Positions 1 through 8,383 are shown, numbered from the stretch's first letter. The stretch: DNA of 14,011 bases from Planctomycetota bacterium (GCA_016927125.1 JAFGNG010000108.1:1-14011), one strand, 5' to 3'. Numbers and translations are program-made. Notes: generated by a model from the letters alone, not told the origin.

Positions 1-2
1 CC

Positions 3-59
3 GGGGTTCGCGATGGTCTGGACCTGGCTGCCTATCCCCGGGCGATTCTGGCAACATAA
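3..59 (+). CDS. C-terminal tail of an unidentified upstream gene (partial)
   Basis: Frame 3 is open from the left edge to a TAA at 57-59 and encodes 18 residues ending GLDLAAYPRAILAT. Its codons (CTG, GAC, GCC, CGG) match those of the neighbouring genes, while the other two + frames read less like protein. The stop lies 46 bases before larB on the same strand, so it may be the preceding member of a larB operon. The LDL-x-x-Y arrangement vaguely recalls the end of LarE sulfur transferases, but 18 residues are too few to name a family. Confidence 0.4.
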   Translation, partial: GVRDGLDLAAYPRAILAT

Positions 60-105
60 GTAAGATATTTTATTTTGAAACCCAATTAAATAAGGGCATG
101 ATCAA

Positions 106-876
106 ATGGAACAGAAAATTAAAAAAATCCTACAGGAGGTTGCCACGGGTAGCCTCAAGGTTGAGGAGGCAATCCAGCAACTGCAAAAAGAAAGCCTAAC
201 CAACCTTGAGTTCGCAAGAATTGATCACGACCGCGCCGTGCGCTGCGGCACACCCGAAGTAGTTTTTGGCCCAGGCAAGACGCCGGAAGCTATCTGCGAG
301 ATTATGCAGATTATTTTGGAAAAGCACGGGTATGCCCTGGCAACCCGCTTGTCGCCGGAAGCGGCCGCAATGCTGCAGGCAGAATGGCCGGATTGTGATT
401 ATAATGAGCCTGCCCGGACGGTCCTGCTGGGGACACCCCCGATCTCACATGATGATTCCCAAGCGGTTTGGGTGATTGCCGCTGGCACCAGCGATCTGCC
501 GGTGGCGGAAGAGGCCTGCGTGAGCGTCAGTTACGCCGGGTATCCGGTGGAACGCCTGTATGACGTCGGGGTAGCCGGAATTCACCGGGTTTTACAACAC
601 CAGGACAGGCTGGCTACCGCAGGGGCAATTATTGTAGTAGCCGGGATGGAGGGGGCCTTACCCAGTGTAGTCGGGGGGCTGGTCAGCGCGCCGATAATAG
701 CAGTACCGACCAGTATTGGCTATGGCGCTTCCTTCGGAGGAATAGCTGCGCTTCTGGGGATGTTAAACTCTTGCGCCTCGGGGGTTACTGTGGTAAATAT
801 AGACAATGGTTTCGGAGCCGGAGCCGCGGCCTCGCGGATTCTCTCCCGGCAGCAGAATTTTAAGAAAAAGGAATAG
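106..876 (+). CDS. larB: LarB, pyridinium-3,5-biscarboxylic acid mononucleotide synthase
   Basis: The 256-residue product matches LarB, the first enzyme of nickel-pincer nucleotide cofactor synthesis. In that family it carboxylates the pyridinium ring of nicotinate adenine dinucleotide and releases AMP. The protein has the AIR-carboxylase (PurE-like) fold in its C-terminal half: AAGTSDLPVAEEA at 125-137, VVAGMEGALPSVVGGL at 177-192, PTSIGYG at 201-207, and LNSCASGVTVVNIDNGFGAG at 220-239. Cys223 in the last motif corresponds to the cysteine reported as essential in LarB. Residues 1-60 form the usual helical N-terminal region. The ATG at 106 is preceded by AAGGG at 92-96. The gene is full length for the family. 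LarC, LarE and lactate racemase LarA are not visible here, so the pathway must be completed elsewhere or just left of the window. Confidence 0.93.
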   Translation: MEQKIKKILQEVATGSLKVEEAIQQLQKESLTNLEFARIDHDRAVRCGTPEVVFGPGKTPEAICEIMQIILEKHGYALATRLSPEAAAMLQAEWPDCDYNEPARTVLLGTPPISHDDSQAVWVIAAGTSDLPVAEEACVSVSYAGYPVERLYDVGVAGIHRVLQHQDRLATAGAIIVVAGMEGALPSVVGGLVSAPIIAVPTSIGYGASFGGIAALLGMLNSCASGVTVVNIDNGFGAGAAASRILSRQQNFKKKE

Positions 877-879
877 CAT

Positions 880-1743
880 ATGGGCAACCCCAAACTCCCG
901 CCTCTACCAGAGCGGCCGGAAGACGCGCACAAGGGCATCTGCGGACGGGTGCTGGTGATAGCAGGCTCCCTGGGCATGACCGGGGCCGGGGCACTCGCCT
1001 CAGAGGCGGCCTTGCGCTCCGGCGCGGGGTTGGTTACCTGGGCTATTCCTGAATGCATTGCGCAGACCGCGGAGATTAAGTGCACCGAAGTTATAACCTG
1101 GCCCATTCCCTGTTCAGAGTCAGGGCACCCTAGCCTGGAAAGCCGGGAACTGTTGGACGAAGCCAGTATGGAGGTTGATGCCGTTATCCTGGGACCGGGA
1201 TTGCCCGCGGTAGGGGAAACCGGCGAGTTGATGCGGCTCTTGATCGCCGAAATCCACGCGCCGCTGGTGCTGGATGCCGGGGCTTTGTCCGCGCTGGAAG
1301 GTGATCTGGGGCCGTTAATGAAACGGCGCAGGCCCACGGTGTTGACTCCCCACCCCGGGGAGCTTGCCCGGATGACCGGTAAACGCATTGATGAAATCCA
1401 AGCCGCTCGCGGCGCGATTGCTATGGAATTCGCCAAATCAACCGGAACCATAACTTTGCTGAAGGGAGCCGGTACCGTAATCACTGACGGGGAACAGGTA
1501 GCCATTAACAAAACCGGTAACCCTGGGATGGCCACTGCGGGCAGCGGTGATGTCCTGGCCGGGGTGATAGCCGCGTTTCTCGGGCAAAAGGTAGAGCCTT
1601 TTGATGCCGCGGTCCTCGCCGCGCACCTGCATGGCCTGGCCGGTGATATTGCGGTAAAAACTACCGGTGTTCACAGCTTAATTGCGGGCGATATTCTAAA
1701 GGCTATACCAGCCGCTTTTTTACAGTACCAAAAGACGGATTGA
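880..1743 (+). CDS. nnrD: ADP-dependent NAD(P)H-hydrate dehydratase (stand-alone)
   Basis: The 287-residue protein is the YjeF C-terminal/CARKD-type ribokinase-fold enzyme that repairs hydrated NADH and NADPH by dehydration with hydrolysis of ADP or ATP. Visible motifs are HKGICGRVLVIAGS at 17-30, GAGLVTWAIPE at 48-58, LGPGL at 104-108, LTPHPGE at 155-161, LKGAGTVI at 194-201, and GNPGMATAGSGDVLAG at 213-228, where Asp224 is the expected catalytic base. The NnrE epimerase half, fused in E. coli YjeF, is absent, so the epimerase would be a separate gene. The ATG lies three bases after the larB stop, with AAAAGGAA just upstream inside the larB end, which indicates tight co-transcription and possible translational coupling. 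Confidence 0.92.
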   Translation: MGNPKLPPLPERPEDAHKGICGRVLVIAGSLGMTGAGALASEAALRSGAGLVTWAIPECIAQTAEIKCTEVITWPIPCSESGHPSLESRELLDEASMEVDAVILGPGLPAVGETGELMRLLIAEIHAPLVLDAGALSALEGDLGPLMKRRRPTVLTPHPGELARMTGKRIDEIQAARGAIAMEFAKSTGTITLLKGAGTVITDGEQVAINKTGNPGMATAGSGDVLAGVIAAFLGQKVEPFDAAVLAAHLHGLAGDIAVKTTGVHSLIAGDILKAIPAAFLQYQKTD

Positions 1744-1830
1744 GCTATAGCCTTACGCAAAGAGTTATCTGCCTTAATTAACCTCTCGCAGACAAAACCA
1801 ATAATATCATACTTATGACTGGATAATAAA

Positions 1831-2853
1831 ATGATTAACAAGCTATGTCTTCCCGACCTGGGTGAAAAAATCGATCAAGCTGTAATTTTAAAATGGCTGA
1901 AAGAAACCGGCGCGGAAGTAACCGCGGGCGAAGCGATTCTGGAAGTTACCGTGGACAAGGTTACTTATGAAGTTGAAAGTCCTTTTGCCGGCACCCTTAG
2001 CCAAATCTGCGCACAGGAAGGGGATCTTGTGCCAAGCGGGGCAGTGCTTGGGGTAATTGGGGATCCGGAGGATGAAATCCCGGAGGTCATCCGCCTGATT
2101 AAATATCCCCGGGCGACCACGGATTCGCCCCTCCGCTTTCAGCCATTGCGCGATCAGCCCCACGGAGAGATAGAGATGGTTGAACTTAGTGCCATGCGCA
2201 CTGTAGTAGCCGATCGAATGCTGAGAAGCAAGAACCAGGCCCCGCATTTTTATCTGCAAGCCAAGGTAGACATGGGTGCGTGCATCGCGTTGCGCCAGAA
2301 GATAAAGAAAGAAGAAAAATGGCGTTTTTCATACAACAACATGATTATCAAGGCATGCGGCCTGGCCTTAAGCAAACATCCCCAGGTTGCCGCGCTCTAC
2401 TGTGATGGAAAATATATCATGCGCGAACACATGAATGTCGGGGTTGTGGTTGCGCTTCCGCCTGACGGCTTGGTTATCCCGGTAGTCCGGGATGTAGATA
2501 AACTTCCAGCCAAAGAGCTGTGTAAACAAACCCGGGAGTTGATTGAAAAGGCGAATAGTAACCGCTTGCTCCCGGAGGACTTCACCGGAGGGGTGCTCTC
2601 TGTTTCCAATCTTGGCGGTATGGGAGTAGATTTCTTTACCGCGATTATCAATCCCGGAGAATCAGCGATTCTGGCGGTTGGTGACATTGTCGAGACCCCG
2701 GTAGTCATAAAGGGTGAATTAACCATACGTCCGATAATGAATATTACCCTCTCCAGCGATCATCGCACTGTGGATGGTCTCCTTTCCGCGCATTTCTGCA
2801 CTACAGTGAAAAAAATCCTTGAACATCCTGAATTAATGCTGAAAGAAGGCTAA
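1831..2853 (+). CDS. 2-oxoacid dehydrogenase E2-type acyltransferase lacking a peripheral subunit-binding domain
   Basis: The protein has 340 residues. Residues 1-77 are a biotinyl/lipoyl domain with LPDLGE at 7-12 and Lys43 in VDKVTYEVESP as the expected lipoylation site. Residues about 113-340 are the chloramphenicol-acetyltransferase-like catalytic domain, with SVSNLGGMGVDFFTAIINPGE at about 257-277 and the active-site motif DHRTVDG at 310-316 (His311, Asp315). The linker at 78-112 lacks the roughly 35-residue E3/E1-binding domain normally found there. No E1 (alpha/beta) or E3 gene lies next to it. The family transfers acyl groups from lipoate to CoA, but the substrate (pyruvate, branched-chain acid, acetoin or other) cannot be read from the sequence. 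Only a weak GGA at 1821-1823 precedes the ATG. The 87-base gap after nnrD shows no clear terminator, so it could share that transcript. Confidence 0.85.
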   Translation: MINKLCLPDLGEKIDQAVILKWLKETGAEVTAGEAILEVTVDKVTYEVESPFAGTLSQICAQEGDLVPSGAVLGVIGDPEDEIPEVIRLIKYPRATTDSPLRFQPLRDQPHGEIEMVELSAMRTVVADRMLRSKNQAPHFYLQAKVDMGACIALRQKIKKEEKWRFSYNNMIIKACGLALSKHPQVAALYCDGKYIMREHMNVGVVVALPPDGLVIPVVRDVDKLPAKELCKQTRELIEKANSNRLLPEDFTGGVLSVSNLGGMGVDFFTAIINPGESAILAVGDIVETPVVIKGELTIRPIMNITLSSDHRTVDGLLSAHFCTTVKKILEHPELMLKEG

Positions 2854-2989
2854 TCAATAAGGCAAATAAGTAATAGGTTTTAAAGAATTTAATAATTTAA
2901 TGGTTTTGCCAAATTAGATTAGTATGATTAGGTATTGAAATTGTGTACCGTTTGACCTGATCATTTTGCATTGATTTAGGGAAAACGCA

Positions 2990-5080
2990 ATGCGACCACG
3001 TGTTGTGACCATACCTTCTGCGGCCGATGATAAGGCTGCCACCCTTCAGGCAGCGGTAGAACTGGAGACTGAACCTGATAATATCAGGGTGAAGGAAGTC
3101 AGCGGCGGTCAATTCCGGGCGCAGATTTTAAACGCAGACGCTGATCTGGATATTGAAATCTCACCTGACTGGATGTCAGCGACAATTATCGGTTATGCCC
3201 CGCAAGTTGGCGAAGGCAAGCCGCTCAGCAATAATCTCATAACAAGAATCCTGCGTGATAACGGCATTCTCTTCGGAATCGACGAGGAGGCGTGCGCGGA
3301 ATTGATTAAAAAGGTTGATGCCAGCGGTAAGATTGAAGGGATTGTCATTGCCAAGGGCAAAGAGCCGGTACCGCCGAAGAACGCGAAATTAGAGCCTGAG
3401 GGTGATCTCAGGTACCCGGTTTTTCCAATGATGACCATCTGCAATAAGGTTGCCGCTACCGAAGGGGTTCCGGGAGAAAATATTAAGAGTGAGGAAGTTG
3501 CTATTCCCGGAGCGGCCAGCCAGGGCAAGGACTTAGTAATTGAGGCCATCGAGGGCGTCGAGATCAGTGATGATGAAATCTCCGCAATCGCAACGACTTA
3601 CGGCCTTGCCAAGATCGTTGCCGGGCGCGTCTCAGTTGAACCTTTACTTGATATATCCGAAAATAATATGACCTTAACGACAACTCTTTTTCTCCATGAT
3701 TCCCAAGGGGAAGACATTACTATAGAGCGAATGCAGGAAGTCTTAAAAAGTTTAGAATTGGTCCATGGCTTTGATGAAGAAGTTTTCAAGCAAACCCGGC
3801 AGACGCTCCTGGAAGAAAGCGTTAAGACCAACGAAGAAGAAGATGGAGAAGACCAGCCGGTGCCTTCTGTGGAAGGTGTGGTCCTGATGCGGGGTGAGCC
3901 GGAAAAGGATGGTGATGATGCCAGGCTGGAGCTTTTTTACGAAAAAGACGGGGGCGCTCCGAAAGACGAAAATGCCAGGGTTGACCTTCGGGAATTTAAT
4001 TCCATGCGCAATGTCAAGACCGGCCAGAAATTAGCCAGTTACATCCCCGCCCAGGTCGGCGTACCTGGTAAGACCCTGAAGGGCGAACCCATCCCTGCCA
4101 AAGATGGCAAGGAAACGGAATTCCATGCCGGGGAAAACGTGAATGTCTCTGATGACGGAACCGAGTTCACCTCTGCCATAGACGGCGTCATCGTTTTTGC
4201 CCGCAACATCCTGTCCGTCACCGATGTCGTGGAGATTAAGGGCAATGTAGATTACTCCAGCGGCAATGTCCATATCGACAAGGGTTCGGTTAATATCCAA
4301 GGCAGTATCCTGTCGGAATTTATGGTGGAAAGCCCGGGCACTATCCTGGTTGGGGAGGGTATAGAATCCGCCATCGTTATCGCCGGTGGAGATGTCGAGG
4401 TCAAGCGCGGCATTATGATGCAAGACAAGGGTAAGATCACTGCGTGCGGCAGCGTCATCGCCCATTTTGCCAATAATGCCATTATTGAAACGGAGGGAGA
4501 CGTACAAATTGACAATGAAATCTCCAATTGCAAGATCAAGGCGGAGGGCAAGGTCATAGCCTTGAATGGCAAGGGTGTAATTATGGGGGGGACGATCCAG
4601 GCTGGCAAGGGAATCGAAGCCCATGAACTGGGCTCGGCAATGGGTGTCAAAACCCAAATCATTATCGACGTATCTTCACCGGAGCATGATAACCTGGTAA
4701 GAGAGAAATTGGCGACTCTCGAAGTCATCAGTAAAATTCGCCGAACCATCGGCAACGAGCCTCCCAAGGTTATTTTAGAGCGGACTCCCCTGGCCAAACG
4801 CAAGATCATGCTGGAACTGATCAAAGCCCAGATGGGGCATTTGGAAAAGGTACAGAAAATCGATCAAGAGCTGGAAAAAATGGCACAGGAAAGGAAAGCC
4901 TCCGCCAAGGCAGTGGTGAATGTTTATAAAACTATTCATCCCGGGGTTTCCATAACTATCGCCGGAGTCCATATGCAAACCAAAAAAGCCTTGGGAAGAT
5001 GCTGTTTGAAGTATGATCTCAGCACGGATGAGATCCGGATACTGCCCCTAGCGGAGGAAACCTCCGAAAAAACTGCTTAA
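2990..5080 (+). CDS. FapA (DUF342) family protein with duplicated N-terminal module
   Basis: The protein has 696 residues. It resembles FapA/DUF342 proteins, whose core is a right-handed beta-helix; some members are annotated as flagellar assembly protein A, but the biochemical role is not settled. The N-terminal module appears twice, at about 55-222 (SPDWMSATI, NNLITRILRDNGILFGIDEE, later EGVPGENI) and about 223-416 (ERMQEVLKSLELVHGFDEE, later VGVPGKTLKGEPIPAKDGKE). Residues about 412-560 are the short Gly/Ile/Val-rich repeats expected of a beta-helix (KGNVDYSSGNVHIDKGSV, then AEGKVIALNGKG). Residues about 565-640 are charged and helical, probably coiled coil, and a short beta region closes the protein. 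There is no signal peptide or membrane segment, so it is cytoplasmic or peripheral. AGGGA at 2978-2982 supports the start. The 136-base AT-rich gap upstream holds no convincing -35/-10 pair. No flagellar gene is nearby. Confidence 0.85.
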   Translation: MRPRVVTIPSAADDKAATLQAAVELETEPDNIRVKEVSGGQFRAQILNADADLDIEISPDWMSATIIGYAPQVGEGKPLSNNLITRILRDNGILFGIDEEACAELIKKVDASGKIEGIVIAKGKEPVPPKNAKLEPEGDLRYPVFPMMTICNKVAATEGVPGENIKSEEVAIPGAASQGKDLVIEAIEGVEISDDEISAIATTYGLAKIVAGRVSVEPLLDISENNMTLTTTLFLHDSQGEDITIERMQEVLKSLELVHGFDEEVFKQTRQTLLEESVKTNEEEDGEDQPVPSVEGVVLMRGEPEKDGDDARLELFYEKDGGAPKDENARVDLREFNSMRNVKTGQKLASYIPAQVGVPGKTLKGEPIPAKDGKETEFHAGENVNVSDDGTEFTSAIDGVIVFARNILSVTDVVEIKGNVDYSSGNVHIDKGSVNIQGSILSEFMVESPGTILVGEGIESAIVIAGGDVEVKRGIMMQDKGKITACGSVIAHFANNAIIETEGDVQIDNEISNCKIKAEGKVIALNGKGVIMGGTIQAGKGIEAHELGSAMGVKTQIIIDVSSPEHDNLVREKLATLEVISKIRRTIGNEPPKVILERTPLAKRKIMLELIKAQMGHLEKVQKIDQELEKMAQERKASAKAVVNVYKTIHPGVSITIAGVHMQTKKALGRCCLKYDLSTDEIRILPLAEETSEKTA

Positions 5081-5149
5081 CTAAAACCATTCTGCCACTC
5101 TGCCTGTTTTTTCTGTATTTTCAATTAACCCGCGCTATACTTTCCCATT

Positions 5150-6268
5150 ATGCGGATAGCATGCGTAGTAGAACATTATCCCCAAGCAAGCGAACTGTTT
5201 ATCCAGCGCGAAGTCGAATGCCTGCGCGGACTGGGTCATGAAGTCTTGCTCTGGCCACTCGTAAAAACAGCCACGCCCCTCTGGTTGGGTGCCCACAAGG
5301 AATCTTCCTTTATTTCTACAGGTAATTACTTAATTCCGGCACTACAGAATATGGGTAAGCATCCGCTTCTTGCCCTCCGCTATGGTTCCAGGGTTGCGAA
5401 GGCAGCCGGAGAGATTGCGCCCCCAGAGTTGGTATATGCGCACTTTGCCTCGATCACCGCGTTCTGTGCCAGCGCCCTAGCTAGGCTATGGAAGGTTCCG
5501 CTGGTGGTTTCCGGGCATGCCAGGGATCTCTTTGTGCCTTGGCAACCCGGCATTACAGCGGCAAAAACAGCCGACCAGGTCATTGTCTGTTCAGAAGTTG
5601 CTTTAATTAAAGCCAAGGAGTTATTTCCTGGGATGGCTGGCAGGATTCAACTAATCCACCATGGCTTGCCAGAGTCTGCCTTTGTCAGCTCAAGAGGTGG
5701 TAATAAACCAGATATGATCCTAGCGGCTGGGCGGTTGGTTCCAAAGAAGGGTTTTAACCTCCTGCTGGAAGCTATCGCCATTCTGAAGAATAGAGGCAAA
5801 GAGCTTTGCCTCCGCCTTGCCGGGGAGGGGCCAATGCGCGAGCACCTCCATAACCTGGTTAAACATCTCAGCATCCAGGACCGGGTGGAGTTTCTCGGAA
5901 TGCTTACTCAACAAGACCTCCAAAAAGAGATACAGCAAGCTGCTATATTCTGCGCGCCTGCAGTCATGGCCCCGGACAATGACCAGGATGGCATTCCCAA
6001 TGTAATTCTGGAAGCTATGGCTGCGGGGCTGCCGGTAATGGCCTGCGACGCCGGGGGCATCTCGGAAATAGTAAAAGATGGTGTAACCGGAAGGCTGGTT
6101 GCATCGGGCAGCAAGGAACTCCTTGCGGAAGCCCTTGCAGCCTCCCTGCCGATCAACGACACCACAATCTCCATGGCAAAGCATGCCCGGGAATTTATAC
6201 AACAGAATTTCTCTTTGCGAAATAATGTCGAAAAATTGGCGCAAACTCTTGCAAAGTGGGCTCAGTAA
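5150..6268 (+). CDS. Glycosyltransferase family 4 (WcaL/AmsK-like)
   Basis: The 372-residue product has the two Rossmann domains of a GT-B, family-4 retaining glycosyltransferase. The N-terminal acceptor domain starts MRIACVVEHYPQASELFIQREVECLRGLGHEV and contains VYAHFAS at 95-101 and VVSGHARDLF at 119-128. The donor domain begins near AAGRLVPKKGFNLLLEAI at 192-209 and holds DGIPNVILEAMAAGLPV at 280-296. The E-x7-E motif reads Asp280...Glu288, with aspartate at the first position. Proteins of this shape add sugars to exopolysaccharide or lipid-linked glycans at the inner membrane face; donor and acceptor cannot be predicted. The ATG at 5150 has no Shine-Dalgarno sequence, and a TATACT hexamer lies eight bases before it, so a leaderless message is possible. 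The next gene follows after 50 bases on the same strand. Confidence 0.88.
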   Translation: MRIACVVEHYPQASELFIQREVECLRGLGHEVLLWPLVKTATPLWLGAHKESSFISTGNYLIPALQNMGKHPLLALRYGSRVAKAAGEIAPPELVYAHFASITAFCASALARLWKVPLVVSGHARDLFVPWQPGITAAKTADQVIVCSEVALIKAKELFPGMAGRIQLIHHGLPESAFVSSRGGNKPDMILAAGRLVPKKGFNLLLEAIAILKNRGKELCLRLAGEGPMREHLHNLVKHLSIQDRVEFLGMLTQQDLQKEIQQAAIFCAPAVMAPDNDQDGIPNVILEAMAAGLPVMACDAGGISEIVKDGVTGRLVASGSKELLAEALAASLPINDTTISMAKHAREFIQQNFSLRNNVEKLAQTLAKWAQ

Positions 6269-6318
6269 TCCCAAGCATGGTTAAGAATTGATAAAATCCC
6301 TAACCTCGCGAGTATCCC

Positions 6319-7440
6319 ATGCTGGTGAAAAAAACCGATATTCTCGTAATTGGTGCCGGTCCTGCCGGCAGTACCGTTGCCCGGATTCTGTCGGATACCG
6401 GCCGGGAAGTCTGCCTGATTGACAAGGCAGCTTTTCCCCGGCATAAAACCTGCGGGGGAGGGGTGCCGCCGCGCACCCGTGCTCTTCTGGGGATTGATTA
6501 CCGCCACCTCGTCAAAAGCACGGTGGACAGCATAACTCTCCTCGGGGGTTGGCGGGGAAGGCTGGAAATCTCTGATTCCAAAATGGCTGAGATCGTTGAT
6601 CGCAGCGAATTCGATAATTATCTGGTTGAAAAAGCGATAGCGGCGGGAACACGATTCGAGGAGGAAGCCAGTCTTGAAGCGATACAATATGAAAACCAAC
6701 ATTGGATAGTCGAAACTAAACGGGGAGAAATAAAGGCAAAACACATCTGTGTCGCTGATGGCGCGAGAAGCAAAACGGCCCGCCTACTGGGAGAACCTTG
6801 CCCACCGCTGGGGTTTGCACTGGAAGGATATTTGCCCAGGGACGCGGTTAACTCTAAACCGGACAGCAATACTGCGTTCTTCGAATTTACCTGCATTAAA
6901 AATGGCTATGGGTGGGCTTTCCCCCGGGGGGAGGAGTACGCGGTCGGGGTGGGGATCCGTAATTGCGAGGCAGCTATGCTCAGGCAAAGCTTAAAAAGGC
7001 TCTGCTCCCGGAAGGGTTTGTCAAAAAACCATAACTCGGGCCTCCCCAACCAGCCCCAACGCGTCAAAGGCGCGCATCTGCCCTTCTTTTCTGGGGCACG
7101 CGCCTGGTATGCGAAGGATAATCTTTATTTCCTCGGGGACGCGGCCGGGTTGGTGGATCCCTTGACCGGGGAGGGTTTATTCCTGGCAGTCCGAAGCGGG
7201 ATCTTCGCGGCCGAAGCGATCGCAAACGGTGGCGCAGAAGCCTACCATAACCTCATCCAACGAGAAATCATCCCTGAGCTGGAAATTGCCTCGGATTTCG
7301 CGCGCAAGGCGGAACTCATTCCCCGCTGGCTAAAGGGTTTTCTTCTGGGCAGGAAACGTTTGCAAGGTTTTGCATTGCTATTCGTTGACCTGTTGAAGGG
7401 AGAGCTAACCTACCGGCAACTCTACGCGAAGACCCATTAA
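6319..7440 (+). CDS. Geranylgeranyl-reductase-family FAD-dependent oxidoreductase
   Basis: The 373-residue protein has an N-terminal dinucleotide-binding fold (DILVIGAGPAGSTVARIL at 7-24, G-x-G-x-x-G at 12-17) and the family signature PRHKTCGGGVPPRT at 40-53. The substrate-side NGYGWAFP motif lies at 195-202, and the FAD-ribityl motif LGDAAGLVDPLTGEG at 272-286. These features place it in the geranylgeranyl reductase family, whose members saturate isoprenoid chains of chlorophyll, archaeal lipids or quinones; other members act on different substrates, so the true substrate is unknown. It is a soluble or peripheral flavoprotein of normal length for bacterial members. No Shine-Dalgarno sequence is visible before the ATG. 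The gene lies 50 bases after the glycosyltransferase, suggesting joint expression, and ends only 11 bases from the converging HAD gene with no hairpin between them. Confidence 0.85.
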   Translation: MLVKKTDILVIGAGPAGSTVARILSDTGREVCLIDKAAFPRHKTCGGGVPPRTRALLGIDYRHLVKSTVDSITLLGGWRGRLEISDSKMAEIVDRSEFDNYLVEKAIAAGTRFEEEASLEAIQYENQHWIVETKRGEIKAKHICVADGARSKTARLLGEPCPPLGFALEGYLPRDAVNSKPDSNTAFFEFTCIKNGYGWAFPRGEEYAVGVGIRNCEAAMLRQSLKRLCSRKGLSKNHNSGLPNQPQRVKGAHLPFFSGARAWYAKDNLYFLGDAAGLVDPLTGEGLFLAVRSGIFAAEAIANGGAEAYHNLIQREIIPELEIASDFARKAELIPRWLKGFLLGRKRLQGFALLFVDLLKGELTYRQLYAKTH

Positions 7441-7451
7441 CCCCAAAACAC

Positions 7452-8336
7452 TTACATCCAGGGCGGAGTTTCCGGCAAGGCCTTGGCAAGTTCATGGGCG
7501 AGCTCATCCTCGTACGCGCCTTTGTAAGTTCCGGCAAAGAAACGGTCTAGGGCTTCATCATGGAAGCGCGCCCAGCTTTCCTCTTCCTGTCCGGGAAGAA
7601 TGGGATAAAAAAGGGCATTGATAGCCTTGGCAGCCTTGAGGTCGCCGTAAGCGTCGCCGATCATCAGGGATTTCTCCGCCGGATACTTATCCTTGGCGGC
7701 AAAAGTGAGGTGCTCGGACTTACTGCCACATTCCTGTCCGGCGATAACGCGGACGAATTTAGCAATATTATTCTGCACCCATTCCCGCTCTAGCGCCTCG
7801 ACCGGGGTGGAGCTGACCACCATCATGTCAGCCTTCTCCACAGCCTTGGCCAGTGACTCCGGAACGCCGGGAAAGGGAGGAACATGGCGGACAATGCGCT
7901 CAACCGATTCGTTAATTGCCTCTGACCAGTCCAGAACCCTGCTCAATTCTTCATCGCCGGTTTTGTCGATTTCAGCCTGCAGGGCGGGGTTACCGAGCTT
8001 GCTCTCGCGCTTGGTCCATTCCCGGAGCTTTACCAGTGAAGCTATGTCAGCATTGCGGGCCTGAACCTCCGGGCGCTCGCGCAGGTAATCCAATGCGCTC
8101 AGAAGTGCGAGGAAACGGTTGCAGCCGCGGGCGCGGCCATAAAGGTTGACGAAGTCCCAGGCCTCGCGGGCGTACTTGCTCACCACCTCAAGGTTCCATT
8201 TCCAAATGGTTGTCGGACAGAAACATTCCTTGTGCTTGGGCTCCATGCTGTCAAAGACACAACCATCTGAATCAATCCCGATAAAGAATTCTTTTTCAGG
8301 TTGCAAGGCCTTGAGTTCTTCTGCAGTTACTGACAT
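7452..8336 (-). CDS. HAD-superfamily hydrolase with large helical cap
   Basis: The 294-residue product carries all four HAD motifs. Motif I is GIDSDGCVFDSM (Asp22 nucleophile, Asp24 acid/base), motif II VVSSTP (Ser175 or Ser176), motif III Lys206 in CGSKSEH, and motif IV LMIGDAYGDLKAA (Asp228, Asp232). Residues about 33-155 are a long insert after motif I, the position of a C1 cap, and are much larger than in simple phosphatases; they are rich in Trp, Arg and Glu and should be helical. The likely activity is a phosphomonoesterase on a small organic phosphate, with unknown substrate. A strong GGAGGT ribosome site (complement of 8345-8350) precedes the start. It is the second gene of the minus-strand unit, 47 bases after the SDR gene, so a role in the same sugar-acid pathway is inferred. 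Confidence 0.83.
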   Translation of the reverse strand: MSVTAEELKALQPEKEFFIGIDSDGCVFDSMEPKHKECFCPTTIWKWNLEVVSKYAREAWDFVNLYGRARGCNRFLALLSALDYLRERPEVQARNADIASLVKLREWTKRESKLGNPALQAEIDKTGDEELSRVLDWSEAINESVERIVRHVPPFPGVPESLAKAVEKADMMVVSSTPVEALEREWVQNNIAKFVRVIAGQECGSKSEHLTFAAKDKYPAEKSLMIGDAYGDLKAAKAINALFYPILPGQEEESWARFHDEALDRFFAGTYKGAYEDELAHELAKALPETPPWM

Positions 8337-8383
8337 TTTCTAATACCTCCATAAGGATAATTATTCGTTTGATTAATTTATTG

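Noticed and set aside
720..1535. 271-codon minus-strand frame across larB and nnrD
   Set aside because: It overlaps two well-recognised enzymes in the opposite direction, and the product is low-complexity Pro/Ser/Ala-rich.
4031..4657. 208-codon minus-strand frame inside the long fapA gene
   Set aside because: It arises from the repetitive beta-helix coding region read backwards; no domain or start signal supports it.
5052..5066. CGGAGG-AAA-CCTCCG hairpin at the end of the long fapA gene, considered as a terminator
   Set aside because: On the + strand it is followed by A residues rather than T residues, and it lies inside the coding sequence.
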